Shown: positions 45,208-55,724, counted from the stretch's first letter. The stretch is DNA of 64,000 bases from Flavobacterium xinjiangense (GCF_900142885.1 NZ_FRCL01000001.1:166311-230310), one strand, 5' to 3'. The notes: generated from the sequence alone by a model not told the origin. A program made the numbers and translations.

Positions 45208-46947
45208 TTAATATCCAGGATTTTGTTTGTATAACCCTCCTGTAAAATCAATTTCTCTTTGAGGTATCGGATAATACTCGTCTCTACCTGCCGTAAACTT
45301 AGCATTTGAAAGGAAATCTCTTTTAGTTTTTTCAACATTAAGGTAAGCATTCAAAACAGGCTCAGCTTTGCCCCATCTTACTAAATCAAAGAATCTTGGT
45401 CCTTCCATACCAAATTCTAAACGTCTTTCAAACATTAACGCCTTCATTGCGTAGTCTTTTGAAGGGAAAGAAGCGTACGGTTGAACTTTATATACATTTG
45501 AAGCTCCTGCCGCTAAAGTCATTGCAGTACTGGCTGCAGCTCTTGCTCTAATTTGATTAATTATTGGCAATGCTTCAGCAAATCTGTTTAACTGTATTAA
45601 TGCTTCGGCTTTGAATAATAAAACATCCGAATAACGTATAAAATCAACATTCTTTGAAGTCCCAATAAATGGTCCGTTCTTCACATAGCAAGAACAGTCA
45701 GGAGATTGTTGCTCTTTCATATTTCCAAAATATCCATAAACTCCTGGATCTCTAGCCCAACTCAATTTGTAGACCATATCACCTGAATTTTTTAGCGTGT
45801 TTTTATATTTAAATGGTCTTCCTGGCACACCAACAGTATGATCAATTCTTGGATCTAAAGTAACTCCAGCTGCTAGTGGAGCATCACCATTGGTTATTGC
45901 ATTAAAAATATCTGAATTATTGAAAGTATCTAGTAATGGTAAGCCATTAGCATCAGTTCTAAATGCATTCACCATATTTTGGCTTGCCATATGAAAGCCA
46001 CAACATCCGTATAGAGGCGTTCCATGAGGAGAGTTTAATCCTGTAACAAAACTTACTCTTCCTGTATTGGTTCCGTCATTGATAGAGAATTGTACAGCCC
46101 AAATAGATTCTGAACCATTATCATGACCATCTAAAAAATTATTTCCAAAGTCAGGCTCTAAACTTCCTGTCACTTTATCAGCATAATCTATTACTTTTTG
46201 TAATTTTGCTGCATCTATACTAGTTACTTGATGCGCATCATTTTGCTTATATGCCTGATATAAACTTAATTTTGCAAGATAAGCAGCGGCAGCATTTTTA
46301 TCAGCTCTACCAACCTGATCCTGACTTTGTTGTAAATTATCAAATGCAAATTGAAAATCAGCTGCAATTTTGTCCCATAAAGCATCACTTGACAAATCAT
46401 TTGACGTTTTTAATATGTCTTCTTGAGTAAGCTCTTCTGTGATATAAGGAACTTTATTAAACAATAACTTTAGCATAAAATGAGAATGCGCTCTTAAAAA
46501 ACGCAATTCTGCTTGTCTCACTTTTTTTAATGGATAATCCGCATCCGGAATTGCATTAATAACAGACAAGGCAAAGTTGGCTCTAGAAATTGCTTTATAA
46601 TGATTTGTCCACGTTCTAGGTAACATCCAGTCACCGTAATCTGCAATAGTTGTATTGTATTGTTCATAACGGTCAATTACATCAACATCGCCACGACCTC
46701 CACCTCCTTTATAGGCATCATCAGATCGTACACTTCCGTAAACCCATTGGTTTGTTATTGGGCCTACCATTTCGTCATTCCCAATTGCAGCATAGGCCGC
46801 ATTTACAAGTGCTTCTGCATTTGCAGCTGTTGCCACATTTCCAGAAGACAATACACCTGTTGGTTCATAATCTAAAAAATCGGAGCTACATGATGTCAAG
46901 AATAAAATTGACAAGCAAAGAGTAACTATATTATTATATTTCTTCAT
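45208..46947 (-). CDS. susD: SusD/RagB family surface glycan-binding lipoprotein
   Basis: 579 residues. A lipoprotein signal peptide (lipobox LTSC, Cys about 20) precedes the SusD helical fold with TPR-like repeats and a C-terminal RagB/SusD domain (RRLEFGMEGPRFFDLVRWG and YYPIPQREIDFTGG). It is anchored outside the outer membrane and lids the SusC transporter. It starts 9 bp after susC. The likely ligand is fructan or its oligosaccharides, judging from the GH32 genes. Confidence 0.95.
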   Translation of the reverse strand: MKKYNNIVTLCLSILFLTSCSSDFLDYEPTGVLSSGNVATAANAEALVNAAYAAIGNDEMVGPITNQWVYGSVRSDDAYKGGGGRGDVDVIDRYEQYNTTIADYGDWMLPRTWTNHYKAISRANFALSVINAIPDADYPLKKVRQAELRFLRAHSHFMLKLLFNKVPYITEELTQEDILKTSNDLSSDALWDKIAADFQFAFDNLQQSQDQVGRADKNAAAAYLAKLSLYQAYKQNDAHQVTSIDAAKLQKVIDYADKVTGSLEPDFGNNFLDGHDNGSESIWAVQFSINDGTNTGRVSFVTGLNSPHGTPLYGCCGFHMASQNMVNAFRTDANGLPLLDTFNNSDIFNAITNGDAPLAAGVTLDPRIDHTVGVPGRPFKYKNTLKNSGDMVYKLSWARDPGVYGYFGNMKEQQSPDCSCYVKNGPFIGTSKNVDFIRYSDVLLFKAEALIQLNRFAEALPIINQIRARAAASTAMTLAAGASNVYKVQPYASFPSKDYAMKALMFERRLEFGMEGPRFFDLVRWGKAEPVLNAYLNVEKTKRDFLSNAKFTAGRDEYYPIPQREIDFTGGLYKQNPGY

Positions 46948-46956
46948 GATAATTAA

Positions 46957-49900
46957 TTAAAAATTAAAGTTTACACCTAATGAGAATGTAGTTGGTACTG
47001 GTATTCTATTAACATCTGTTCGTTCTGGATCGGAACCAATATATCCTTTTGGAGTAAACCAAAATAAATTTTCTCCTTGAGCATATATTCTACAACTTGT
47101 GATGAATCCTGATTTTTGAACTAACTTATCTGATAATGAATACCCAATTTGCATATTTCTAAGTTTGAAATAAGAATTATTTCTTAAGATATAATCTGAC
47201 ATCTGAGAGTCATTGTTTGCTAATGAAAGAGAAGGCACCTCAGTATTTGTATTTGTTGGTGTCCAAGCATTCAATGTTCCAGGGCCAGCATTGTCTCTTC
47301 CTTGAACAAAATTATTCCAAAAAATATACGGATCAACCCCAACTCTACCGGCTACACCAGAACCAAAAATGGAGAAATCAATATTTTTATAAGCCAAACT
47401 AATATTAATACCGTATTCTAATTTTGGAAGAGTTGTACCAATAAAAGTTCTATCATCTGAATTAATCACATTATCTCCATTGATATCAACAAATTTAATA
47501 CCTCCCAATCGAGAACCTATTTGAGCAGCATGCGCATCTATTTCAGCTTGATTTTGAAATAATCCTTCTGTTTTATATCCAAAAACTTCGAATTGTGAAT
47601 GCCCTATTATCGAATTCGCTGAAGTTCCTGGATAAGCTGCTCTTACCTCTTCTGGCAAATCTGTGATTTTATTTTTAGTCGCACCAAAATTTGTGGTAAC
47701 ATTAAAAGACAATCCATTATCTAATTTATCTGCATATCCTACTGTAAGTTCCCAACCTTTATTGGCAGTCGAAGCACCATTTACAAAACGTTGCTGACCT
47801 TCTCCAACAGCAGATGCAACTGGTGGTCTAATCAAAATTCCTACTGTCTTTCTTGAGAAATAATCAAAGGAACCTGATAATTTGTTTTCGAAAAAACCAA
47901 AATCCAAACCTACATTAACCTCTTTGGTAGTTTCCCATTTTAACCCTGAATTCGCAGCTTGTATGGATACAAAACCAGAAGGTAAATTTCCTGTGTTAGT
48001 TCCATTCAAATCATACGCAGTTCCAACATTATAATAAATATTGAAAAAATCTGGATAGTATACATTTTGATTAGGACCGTATCTAGCTTCGTATAAACCA
48101 AAACGGGCATTATCACCAATTGATTGATTTCCTACTTCTCCATAACCAGCACGTAGCTTCAAGTTTGAAACTGCTGTTACATTTTTAAGGAATTGTTCAT
48201 TATTGATTCTCCATCCTGCAGTAACCGCTGGAAAAATACCATATCTATTGTCTTGACCAAATCTTGATGAACCATCTCTACGAATAGTGAATGAAGCTAA
48301 ATATCGGTCAGAGAAAGCATAGTTAAATTTTCCAAACTGAGAAAGTAGTCTACTTCCAGTTGAAATTCCATTGTTTGTTCTAGCTCCAGTAGCCGCAGAT
48401 AGTGTAAAATAAGATTCTGATTCAACCGCGAATCCCTCAGCGCGAGCATACAAAGTATTCAAATCCGTTTTGGTTGATTCAGTTCCTATAAGGATTCCAA
48501 ATTTATGTTCAGAAATATTAAGATTATAATTTAAAGTATTTGAAATTGTTAAACTAGAATACTTATTAGTATCAAAAGTTAAACTATTATTACTTCTATT
48601 AACAAATCCATTTTTCACAATTGGTTCAATGTCTTTCCTGCTGAAATCATTAAAATCCATCCCAATACTATTTCTAAAGGTTAGCCCTTTTAAAATGTCA
48701 ATTTCAGTAAAAACATTACCGTACAAAGCCATTTTTTTGCTATTATCCCATCTGTTCAAATATTGCATTAGTAAAGGGTTGTTTCTATCTGAATAACCAG
48801 AACCCAATGGCCCAGCATAATCACCAGATGCAGTGTAAACTGGAATCGTTGGTGCAAGGGTTATTGCTAAACCTGGTGTTGGTGCGTTTCCAACATCATT
48901 GGCAGCAGCTCTTTCATTTGACTGTGTAAATTGTGAATTAACACCAAATCTTACTTTGTCATTGAACAACTTGAAATTGGCATTAAGTCTTGCTGAATAT
49001 CTCTCATAATTAGTATATTTTAGCATACCAGAATTATCTAAATACCCCATGTTCAATACCGCATTTGCTTTTTCAGATCCACCAGATACAGATAAATCAT
49101 TATTGATAAGAAGCCCTGTTTTGTATACAGTATCTTGCCAATCTGTATCTCCTGCGGGAACATTAGTATCTCCGCCTACATATGGCTTTACACTTACACT
49201 ATTCAATATTGGATTGTTAAAATCATTATTCCAATCAAAATTATAGATTTCTCCATATCCACCAGATGGACTTGCGCCATCGTTAACAGATGCTTGCCAT
49301 AAAACTTTTCCTCTATCTAAAGCATTTAGCATTTTGTATCGTTGTTTTTTCTCTGAAAGAACAGAAACGTTTGTGCTGTAAGATACTTTTGTTACTCCAC
49401 CTTTTGCTGCATTTTTAGTAGTAACAATAATAACTCCATTGGCAGCTCTGGACCCATAAATAGAGGAAGCCGAAGCATCTTTTAAAACTTGAATGGATGC
49501 AATCGCACTTGGACTCAAACTAGCAAAAACCTCAGGTCTTGTTGTAGGAACCCCATCGATAACATACAATGGATCTGTATTACCAAGTGTACTTACACCT
49601 CTAATTAATATTCTGCTATTTGCCCCACTTGGATCTCCTGATTTCTCTATAGTCAAACCAGCAACCCTTCCTTGCAGAGCTTGCATAGCATTTCCAGAAC
49701 TCATGGTTTGCCCAGTAATAGGTTTCAGTTCTACTACCGTAACTGCACCGGTTAAATCGGCTTTTTTCTCTTTACCATAACCCGTTACAACAACCTCTTG
49801 CAGTTTTAAAGACTCTGCTTTTAATGCAATTTTTAAAGTGGTTTGTCCATTAAGCTTAACAGACTGAGATTCATATCCAGTATAACTAAATATTAAAGTT

Positions 49901-50106
49901 GCATTTTTGTCTACATTGCTTATCGAAAACTGACCGTCGAGATCAGTTGAAGTTCCAATTTTAGTTCCAGAAACCAGTACTGACGCACCAGGAAGAGACA
50001 TTCCGTCTTCGGAAGAAGTTACCACTCCTTTGATTCCTATATTTTGGGCCGATACAGAAAAAAACGACCCCATCAGGATTAAGTAAAGAATAATTTTGTG
50101 TTTCAT
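46957..50106 (-). CDS. susC: SusC/RagA family TonB-linked outer-membrane transporter
   Basis: 1049 residues. The order is signal peptide (about 1-20), carboxypeptidase-regulatory-like domain (IGIKGVVTSSEDGMSLPGAS), the conserved LQEVVVTGYG segment at about residue 105, a plug with GRVAGLTIEKSGDPSGANS and IRGVSTLGNTDPLYVIDGVP, then a 22-strand barrel. It imports oligosaccharides across the outer membrane with TonB energy, paired with the adjacent SusD. It lies 12 bp after the GH32 gene. Confidence 0.96.
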   Translation of the reverse strand: MKHKIILYLILMGSFFSVSAQNIGIKGVVTSSEDGMSLPGASVLVSGTKIGTSTDLDGQFSISNVDKNATLIFSYTGYESQSVKLNGQTTLKIALKAESLKLQEVVVTGYGKEKKADLTGAVTVVELKPITGQTMSSGNAMQALQGRVAGLTIEKSGDPSGANSRILIRGVSTLGNTDPLYVIDGVPTTRPEVFASLSPSAIASIQVLKDASASSIYGSRAANGVIIVTTKNAAKGGVTKVSYSTNVSVLSEKKQRYKMLNALDRGKVLWQASVNDGASPSGGYGEIYNFDWNNDFNNPILNSVSVKPYVGGDTNVPAGDTDWQDTVYKTGLLINNDLSVSGGSEKANAVLNMGYLDNSGMLKYTNYERYSARLNANFKLFNDKVRFGVNSQFTQSNERAAANDVGNAPTPGLAITLAPTIPVYTASGDYAGPLGSGYSDRNNPLLMQYLNRWDNSKKMALYGNVFTEIDILKGLTFRNSIGMDFNDFSRKDIEPIVKNGFVNRSNNSLTFDTNKYSSLTISNTLNYNLNISEHKFGILIGTESTKTDLNTLYARAEGFAVESESYFTLSAATGARTNNGISTGSRLLSQFGKFNYAFSDRYLASFTIRRDGSSRFGQDNRYGIFPAVTAGWRINNEQFLKNVTAVSNLKLRAGYGEVGNQSIGDNARFGLYEARYGPNQNVYYPDFFNIYYNVGTAYDLNGTNTGNLPSGFVSIQAANSGLKWETTKEVNVGLDFGFFENKLSGSFDYFSRKTVGILIRPPVASAVGEGQQRFVNGASTANKGWELTVGYADKLDNGLSFNVTTNFGATKNKITDLPEEVRAAYPGTSANSIIGHSQFEVFGYKTEGLFQNQAEIDAHAAQIGSRLGGIKFVDINGDNVINSDDRTFIGTTLPKLEYGINISLAYKNIDFSIFGSGVAGRVGVDPYIFWNNFVQGRDNAGPGTLNAWTPTNTNTEVPSLSLANNDSQMSDYILRNNSYFKLRNMQIGYSLSDKLVQKSGFITSCRIYAQGENLFWFTPKGYIGSDPERTDVNRIPVPTTFSLGVNFNF

Positions 50107-50118
50107 AATTTAGTTGGT

Positions 50119-51714
50119 TTAGTTAAAATTTAGTTGGTTAATAATTAAGTTTTCAATGGTATACTCCTTATTAGCTTTAGAAACTGAAAAATATTCCATT
50201 GGTTTATCTGGAAAAAATATTTCAGTCATAACTGTCTTTCCATTGTTATAAAAAATTTCAATTGATGTTTTATCAACGATTATTCTTATATCCATTTTAT
50301 CAAAGTCACCCTTAAAAGGAGCCTTTGAAATATTTTTTGCAAAAAGGTCAGAGAAAGTTATTTTTCCAGATTTTGATCTATCTATAAAAAAGTAATTCTC
50401 CTTTTTATTGATTCCAAATTGAATTGTATTCTTAGCATCATTTGATAAAGAAAAGGTGTAAACATCCTTTTTAAGATTCTTTAAAGAAAAGTGAATGTCT
50501 AATCTTGATAAATCGACTACTGTTTTATCTACCAAAATCGTTTCCTTATCTATTTTAAGAGATTCTTTTTTAATAGTTTTAGCAATATAACTTTGCAATT
50601 CCTTTACGGGTTTAGAAGAAACAATATAGTGACCGCTATCTTTAACAAGTACTAATTCTCTAGGTATAGTCATACTGCTTCTCCATTTTTCAGTAGGGAC
50701 TTTTTGTGCGTAATCCCAATTTGACATCCACCCAATAAATAATTTTCTACCATCAACCTCAGAAATATTAGCCCAGGTAACACCAGCATAATTATCTCTG
50801 CCATAGTCAATCCAAAGACCTTTTTGTTGCTTTACATCTTTTGAAAAAGTTTCATCAATAGTGAATTTTTTCCCGTCAAAATCACCTACGAAGTATTGTG
50901 TAGCTGAACCACCATTAGGTCCTCCAGGATTAATACTTGATAACATAACCCATTTGTAATCATCAGTCCCGTCAACTAGCATCGGAAAAAAATCCGGGCA
51001 TTCCCAAACGCCTCCATGAACTCCAGTCTCTTTCCCAAAATCTGAAAGCAGTGACCAATCTTTCAAATTTTTAGAACCATAAACCATCGTTTTATCTCCT
51101 GCTGCCAGTATCATTAACCATTGTTGATGAATCGCGTCCCAAGTCATTTTAGGGTCTCTAAAATCTTTAATGTTTGGATTTTTAATGATTGGATTCGCTT
51201 CATATTTCGTCCAAGTCAACCCTTCATTTAAGGAATAGGCAATCCCTTGTGACTGATAATTGATCTCACCAGCTTTTTCTTTTTTCATATCATGATACGT
51301 AAACATCGCAACCATTGGAGGATTTTTTAAGCTCCCAAATCCTGAAGTATTTTTCACATCGACAACAGCACTTCCCGAAAAAATATACCCTTTTTCATCC
51401 GGATAAAGCGCAATTGGTTTTTCAGTCCAGGTTATAAGATCAGTACTGATAGCGTGTCCCCAATGCATAGGCCCCCAAACATTTGAATCCGGATAATATT
51501 GATAAAAAAGATGGTAATAACCATTGTAGTAAAACATCCCGTTAGGGTCATTCATCCAACCCTTTTTAGGAGTGAAATGAAAATTAGGCCGATACAATTC
51601 TTCTTCAGTATATTTCTTGTCTGTTAAAGAAACCTCTTTACAACTAAATATGGTTGTAAAAATCATTATGCAACTTAACATTCCAACATATTTAATAATT
51701 TTTAATTTGCTCAT
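50119..51714 (-). CDS. GH32 fructan hydrolase (levanase/inulinase type) lipoprotein
   Basis: 531 residues. The signal peptide ends in a lipobox (TTIFSC). The five-blade propeller carries the GH32 catalytic motifs: WMNDPNG (nucleophile Asp), FRDPK (transition-state Asp) and ECPDFF (acid/base Glu). The C-terminal beta-sandwich is present (about 370-531). It cleaves beta-fructosyl links in levan, inulin or sucrose-type oligosaccharides. As a lipoprotein it may act at the cell surface or in the periplasm. It lies between the sugar porter and susC with gaps of 4 and 12 bp. Confidence 0.94.
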   Translation of the reverse strand: MSKLKIIKYVGMLSCIMIFTTIFSCKEVSLTDKKYTEEELYRPNFHFTPKKGWMNDPNGMFYYNGYYHLFYQYYPDSNVWGPMHWGHAISTDLITWTEKPIALYPDEKGYIFSGSAVVDVKNTSGFGSLKNPPMVAMFTYHDMKKEKAGEINYQSQGIAYSLNEGLTWTKYEANPIIKNPNIKDFRDPKMTWDAIHQQWLMILAAGDKTMVYGSKNLKDWSLLSDFGKETGVHGGVWECPDFFPMLVDGTDDYKWVMLSSINPGGPNGGSATQYFVGDFDGKKFTIDETFSKDVKQQKGLWIDYGRDNYAGVTWANISEVDGRKLFIGWMSNWDYAQKVPTEKWRSSMTIPRELVLVKDSGHYIVSSKPVKELQSYIAKTIKKESLKIDKETILVDKTVVDLSRLDIHFSLKNLKKDVYTFSLSNDAKNTIQFGINKKENYFFIDRSKSGKITFSDLFAKNISKAPFKGDFDKMDIRIIVDKTSIEIFYNNGKTVMTEIFFPDKPMEYFSVSKANKEYTIENLIINQLNFN

Positions 51715-51718
51715 AATT

Positions 51719-53038
51719 TTATTCGTTAATTAAATTTTTACTTAACTCCTCTAAAGAAATTCCTTTGGTTTCTGGCATCATAAATCGAACAAACAAGAGT
51801 TGAAAAACCATCATCACTGCGAAAAATATAAATACGACTCCAGGCCCTACTGTAGAAAATAGATACGGAATTAATGATGGAATAATAGCTGCCAGAACCC
51901 AATGCGTAGTACTCCCAAAGGATTGCCCTGATGCTCTTAGATGATTTGGAAAAATTTCTGATATAAAAACCCAAATTACAGCACCTTGACCTATAGCATG
52001 TGCAGCAATAAACAAGAATAAGAAAACGGGAACAGCCATTCCTTCCCAATGAAAAAAGAAAGCCATTGCAACAAGTGAAAGTGATATAATATACCCCACA
52101 GAACCAATGTACATTAATATTTTACGTCCTAATCTGTCGATTAAGAAAACGCCTAATAGTGTGAAAAGTAAATTAACCACTCCTATTCCAATACTACTTA
52201 GTAAAGCGGTACTTTCACCAAGACCCGCCTCTTGAAATATTCTGCTGGAATAATATAAAAAAGCATTAATTCCAGATAATTGATTGAAAAAAGCCATTAA
52301 AAAAGCCAATACTAAAGGTGTTCTGTATTTCTTTAAAAATATAGTATCATTAACCTTAGAAGCATCTTTATTATCCTTATCTATCTCTTCTTTTATTTTT
52401 TCATAATCAGCTTCTTGCCCCATTAAATGCAACACTCTTCTAGCTTCGTCATTCTTGAGTTTGGACAATAACCATCTTGGGCTTTCAGAAATCGAAATAA
52501 TTAACAAAATATAAAGTACAGATGGAATTGCTTGTACTCCCATCATCCATCTCCACGAATTTTCACCCATATCGTTTAAAAGGTAATTGGACAAAAAAGC
52601 CACCAGTATCCCTAAAACGATATTGAATTGATAAAAAGCAACCAGCTTACCTCTATCTTTTGCAGGAGCAATTTCTGATATGTAAGCGGGTGCTGCAATG
52701 GTTGATGCACCAACACCGAGACCACCAACAAACCTAAATGCGGCGAACACAAATGGATTATTTGCAAAAGCAGATCCTATTGCTGAAAATAAGAATAAAA
52801 CCCCTATCCATAATAAGGTGTTTTTTCTGCCAATCTTATTAGTAGGAATTCCACCAAATATCGCCCCAAGTACGGTACCCCATAAAGCCATTCCCATAAC
52901 TACTGTTCCATGGAAAGCATCAGAGGAATTCCATAAAACTTGCAGCTTTTTATCAGCTCCTGAAATAACAACGGTATCAAATCCAAAAAGAAACCCTGCT
53001 AGTGAAGCAATCAGAGACCAAACAATAATTTTTTTCAT
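51719..53038 (-). CDS. MFS sugar porter family transporter
   Basis: 439 residues from the ATG at 53038; the in-frame TTG two codons earlier is unnecessary. Twelve transmembrane helices. Sugar-porter signatures: GFLFGFDTVVISG in helix 1, NKIGRKNTL, SESPRWLLSK, LIDRLGRKILM and MPETKGISLEEL at the end of helix 12. It probably imports fructose, or glucose, by proton symport across the inner membrane. It is the first gene of the porter-GH32-susC-susD unit. Confidence 0.94.
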   Translation of the reverse strand: MKKIIVWSLIASLAGFLFGFDTVVISGADKKLQVLWNSSDAFHGTVVMGMALWGTVLGAIFGGIPTNKIGRKNTLLWIGVLFLFSAIGSAFANNPFVFAAFRFVGGLGVGASTIAAPAYISEIAPAKDRGKLVAFYQFNIVLGILVAFLSNYLLNDMGENSWRWMMGVQAIPSVLYILLIISISESPRWLLSKLKNDEARRVLHLMGQEADYEKIKEEIDKDNKDASKVNDTIFLKKYRTPLVLAFLMAFFNQLSGINAFLYYSSRIFQEAGLGESTALLSSIGIGVVNLLFTLLGVFLIDRLGRKILMYIGSVGYIISLSLVAMAFFFHWEGMAVPVFLFLFIAAHAIGQGAVIWVFISEIFPNHLRASGQSFGSTTHWVLAAIIPSLIPYLFSTVGPGVVFIFFAVMMVFQLLFVRFMMPETKGISLEELSKNLINE

Positions 53039-53189
53039 TATCAAAAAATATTAAATTAGATTGCTAAGATATCCGCATAAATTTTGCTTCTATTTTGAGG
53101 ATGTTACAATTTCATTTAATACTGTTTCACAATGCCGAATAAACAACAAAATACTTATTATCAGGCAGTTACATATTAAAATATACAAA

Positions 53190-53250
53190 TAACTACTTCG
53201 TTGTAGTTCGATTATGTTACACGTGTTACAATCATGTTACACGTATTTTT
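53190..53250 (-). promoter_or_regulatory. Candidate HTCS operator, copy A (porter-GH32-susCD operon)
   Basis: ATGTTAC occurs at 53214-53220 and again at 53234-53240, in direct orientation exactly 20 bp apart. An AACTAC/GTAGTT hairpin with a TTCGTT loop lies at 53191-53208. The whole block aligns with copy B at 55632-55690 at roughly 80% identity. It sits 150-200 bp upstream of the porter start. AraC-type dimers bind such direct repeats, so the HTCS at 55725-58448 is the obvious regulator. Confidence 0.65.
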
Positions 53251-53630
53251 TTAAAAAAATAGATATTCAGGAATAAAAAAAAGTCACTTGATGGATTTTA
53301 TTCAATTAGTAAAATTTTAAATTTATTTTTAGAGGAAGTTTAAAAATAATCGATAAAAAAAATGAATTTATTAAGCAATTCTATATCATGAAGTATTCTT
53401 AAGCTTTTAAGAAAAATTACACAGATGCAAATGCAGTTTAATCTCAAGATTCAAGGATATTTTTATACCTGAGTACAGGAATTGCAACAAGAATAAGACA
53501 ACTTATATTAAAACTATTACTTATGTATGTTCTACTCCGTTTTATTACGCAAAAGGCACTCGAATCCAGATTCCCAATAGTTACATCCAGTGTAGAAAGC
53601 AGCAGAATTATTACATTGAAATAAAGCCAT

Positions 53631-53664
53631 AAAAAAACCACCAAAATTAGATTTTGATGGTTTT
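53631..53664 (-). terminator. Terminator of the second GH32 gene
   Basis: AAAACCACCAAAAT and ATTTTGATGGTTTT pair over 14 positions with one G-T wobble. A T run follows on the minus strand. Confidence 0.75.
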
Positions 53665-53788
53665 GATTTTGACATTACGCAGGTTAGAAAGTGAAAAATG
53701 AACAGAATTAATTTTAATCACTAAATCTGAAACTTTATAAAAACTAACGTTACAAAAAAGATTAAAGTGATCCTTTTCTATACTCCTT

Positions 53789-55327
53789 TTATTTAAAAAT
53801 TTTTAAGTCTGAAAAAGTGACTTCACCATTATCAGCAAAAATAGCCCACGGATTTTGATTCATTTTATAGATACGGTTTGTAAAAGCGATTTCGTCATTA
53901 ATGTATATCACACATACCGAATTTTCAGAAATGATTGTAACATCAAACTCTTTATTAGCTGGGATATTTAGCGGAAGCTGCGTTACATTTAAGGAAGACG
54001 CATTTTTTATAACCTTATCTAATCGTAATTGATTTTTGGCTAAGTCGAATACAATGGCAAATACTTCATTTCGCGTTCCACAGGCTCCAAATTCAAAACC
54101 AAATTGAGTGGATGATGTCGCTTTTATATGTGTTTTAATTTTGAATGCTCCAGTTTCTCTGTCAAACACTGAAAATGCTTTTTCAGCCGCATTACCCTTC
54201 AATGTATAGGCATCGCCTTGCTTTGTAGTTCCAAAGCCTATTTTTGCATTTAAAACTTCATTAACACTAAACTTATTGTCTACACCATTGGGTATAGCAA
54301 TACCTAATGTTCCATTTGGATGCTGAACAAGTCGATGCGTTACAAGCGATCCAGCCCAATCAAAAATAGCGGCATCACTGTTTTTGTTTTTAGTAGGACA
54401 CCATCCTGTTATATATCGATTGGTACCGTCTGTAACTGTTTTTCCAGCATAAAAGGCAATACCATCTAACTTATTATTTATAGGAGTAATCCAAGTATTT
54501 GATGTTAATGGACGGTATTTATAGTGTACCATTCGATCATCAATACTTGAGTAAATCAAATACTGATAATCACCCATAGTGAACACATCAGGGCATTCAG
54601 TTAAAAAGGTAGTTGTATCCTCATAAAACGGCTTTTCCAAAGTCCAATCTCTCAAGTTGGAAGAACTGTATTGAGCGATTACTGCTCGCCATGGCACATT
54701 ACTATTAGAAACTAAACCAACCTCAGAACGTGTTGCAATCAACATTTTATAAGTTCCTGTACCTTTATCTTCTATGACGATTGGATCTCTAAATTCATTG
54801 CGATCATATCCCCAAGAAGCCTGCAATAAAAAGGAAGGATCTTTGGTCCAATTTTTTAAATCCGTAGACGTTGCAAGCATAATTTTTTCTTTAGGATCAA
54901 GAATTCCGTTATGGCCTGTATAGAAAGCGTAATAAATTCCATTCCTTTTAAAAACGGATCCGGTTCCCAATGCACCATCCTGCTGATTAGCAGTTCCTGT
55001 GGCAATCATTTCACTAGTATCGGTGAACGTTTCAAAATCAGACGTTGTTACTTTATACCATGGGTGAAAGGTGGGCATTGTATTTCTTGCATCGTACAAA
55101 TAGAAAAGATGGAAGATACCATTTTCATAAAATGGTATGGGATCACCAACCCAACCCACGGAAGGCTTAAAAAATGTCCGATACGTATTATCCGATTCAT
55201 TAGGAGTTTGACACGCCGGAGCGTTTGTTTCTGCAATAGGGGTTTCTGTTGGTTTATCCTCTTTAGTGCAATTATTAAATAATGCTAAACAAAGTGGAAG
55301 ACATAAAAACGTGCGATTTATTTTCAT
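53789..55327 (-). CDS. GH32-family lipoprotein with C-terminal DUF4975-like domain
   Basis: 512 residues from the ATG at 55327. An earlier start would place 11 polar residues before the signal peptide. The lipobox is LFNNC. The GH32 motifs are present but divergent: WVGDP in place of WMNDP, FRDP and ECPDVF, so the three catalytic acids are kept. The C-terminal region (about 340-512) looks like the DUF4975-type sandwich found in some Bacteroidota GH32 proteins. Probably a second fructan- or fructo-oligosaccharide-active enzyme. It has its own promoter region with the HTCS-type block B. Confidence 0.85.
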   Translation of the reverse strand: MKINRTFLCLPLCLALFNNCTKEDKPTETPIAETNAPACQTPNESDNTYRTFFKPSVGWVGDPIPFYENGIFHLFYLYDARNTMPTFHPWYKVTTSDFETFTDTSEMIATGTANQQDGALGTGSVFKRNGIYYAFYTGHNGILDPKEKIMLATSTDLKNWTKDPSFLLQASWGYDRNEFRDPIVIEDKGTGTYKMLIATRSEVGLVSNSNVPWRAVIAQYSSSNLRDWTLEKPFYEDTTTFLTECPDVFTMGDYQYLIYSSIDDRMVHYKYRPLTSNTWITPINNKLDGIAFYAGKTVTDGTNRYITGWCPTKNKNSDAAIFDWAGSLVTHRLVQHPNGTLGIAIPNGVDNKFSVNEVLNAKIGFGTTKQGDAYTLKGNAAEKAFSVFDRETGAFKIKTHIKATSSTQFGFEFGACGTRNEVFAIVFDLAKNQLRLDKVIKNASSLNVTQLPLNIPANKEFDVTIISENSVCVIYINDEIAFTNRIYKMNQNPWAIFADNGEVTFSDLKIFK

Positions 55328-55724
55328 ATTGAATAGTTTACGAGAATTATAAGTGTGCAAAAAGATTTGATACTCTCAGATTAAATACTTTTTATCAGCA
55401 AAACGAAAATCAATTAAAGGAAATAAAAAACTCTCAAAAGCTTTCGTAGACCCAATTTAAAATCAAACAAAAAATTAATTATGTTTAGATCTTAAATTCA
55501 AATACTAAGATATTTTTAAAAAATCAGCTTTTATATCAAGAATGATGCGGTTTCATACAACGCTTTATTAAATTATTAAAGAACAATTTAAAATATTAAT
55601 TATCAACACATTAGATATATACAAAAAAAAGCAACTACTTCGTTGTAGTTGCTCTTATGTTACATAGAGTACAATTATGTTACGCTATTTTTGTTAGGAA
55701 GAAAATGGTTCCATAGAAAATAAT
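55328..55724. other. Intergenic region between the HTCS gene and the second GH32 gene
   Basis: 397 bp without a gene. It contains block B (55632-55690) and an AT-rich leader for the GH32 gene. No clear -7 box is seen, as expected for an activator-dependent promoter. Nothing else was recognised. Confidence 0.6.
55632..55690 (-). promoter_or_regulatory. Candidate HTCS operator, copy B (second GH32 gene)
   Basis: ATGTTAC at 55657-55663 and 55677-55683 (20-bp spacing, direct) beside the hairpin CAACTACttcgttGTAGTTG at 55632-55651. It has the same order and spacing as copy A. It lies about 300 bp upstream of the GH32 start and just after the HTCS gene. Confidence 0.65.

Larger units (their letters stand above)
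53039..53788. other. Non-coding region upstream of the porter operon
   Basis: 750 bp with no credible gene; short minus-strand frames near 53444-53644 look like chance. It contains the candidate HTCS site (53190-53250), the leader of the porter operon and the terminator of the second GH32 gene (53631-53664). The rest is very AT-rich, and I see nothing else in it. Confidence 0.6.

Noticed and set aside
53444..53644. 66-codon minus-strand frame in the porter upstream region
   Set aside because: AT-rich, no promoter, no recognisable motif, and it runs up to the terminator of the second GH32 gene.
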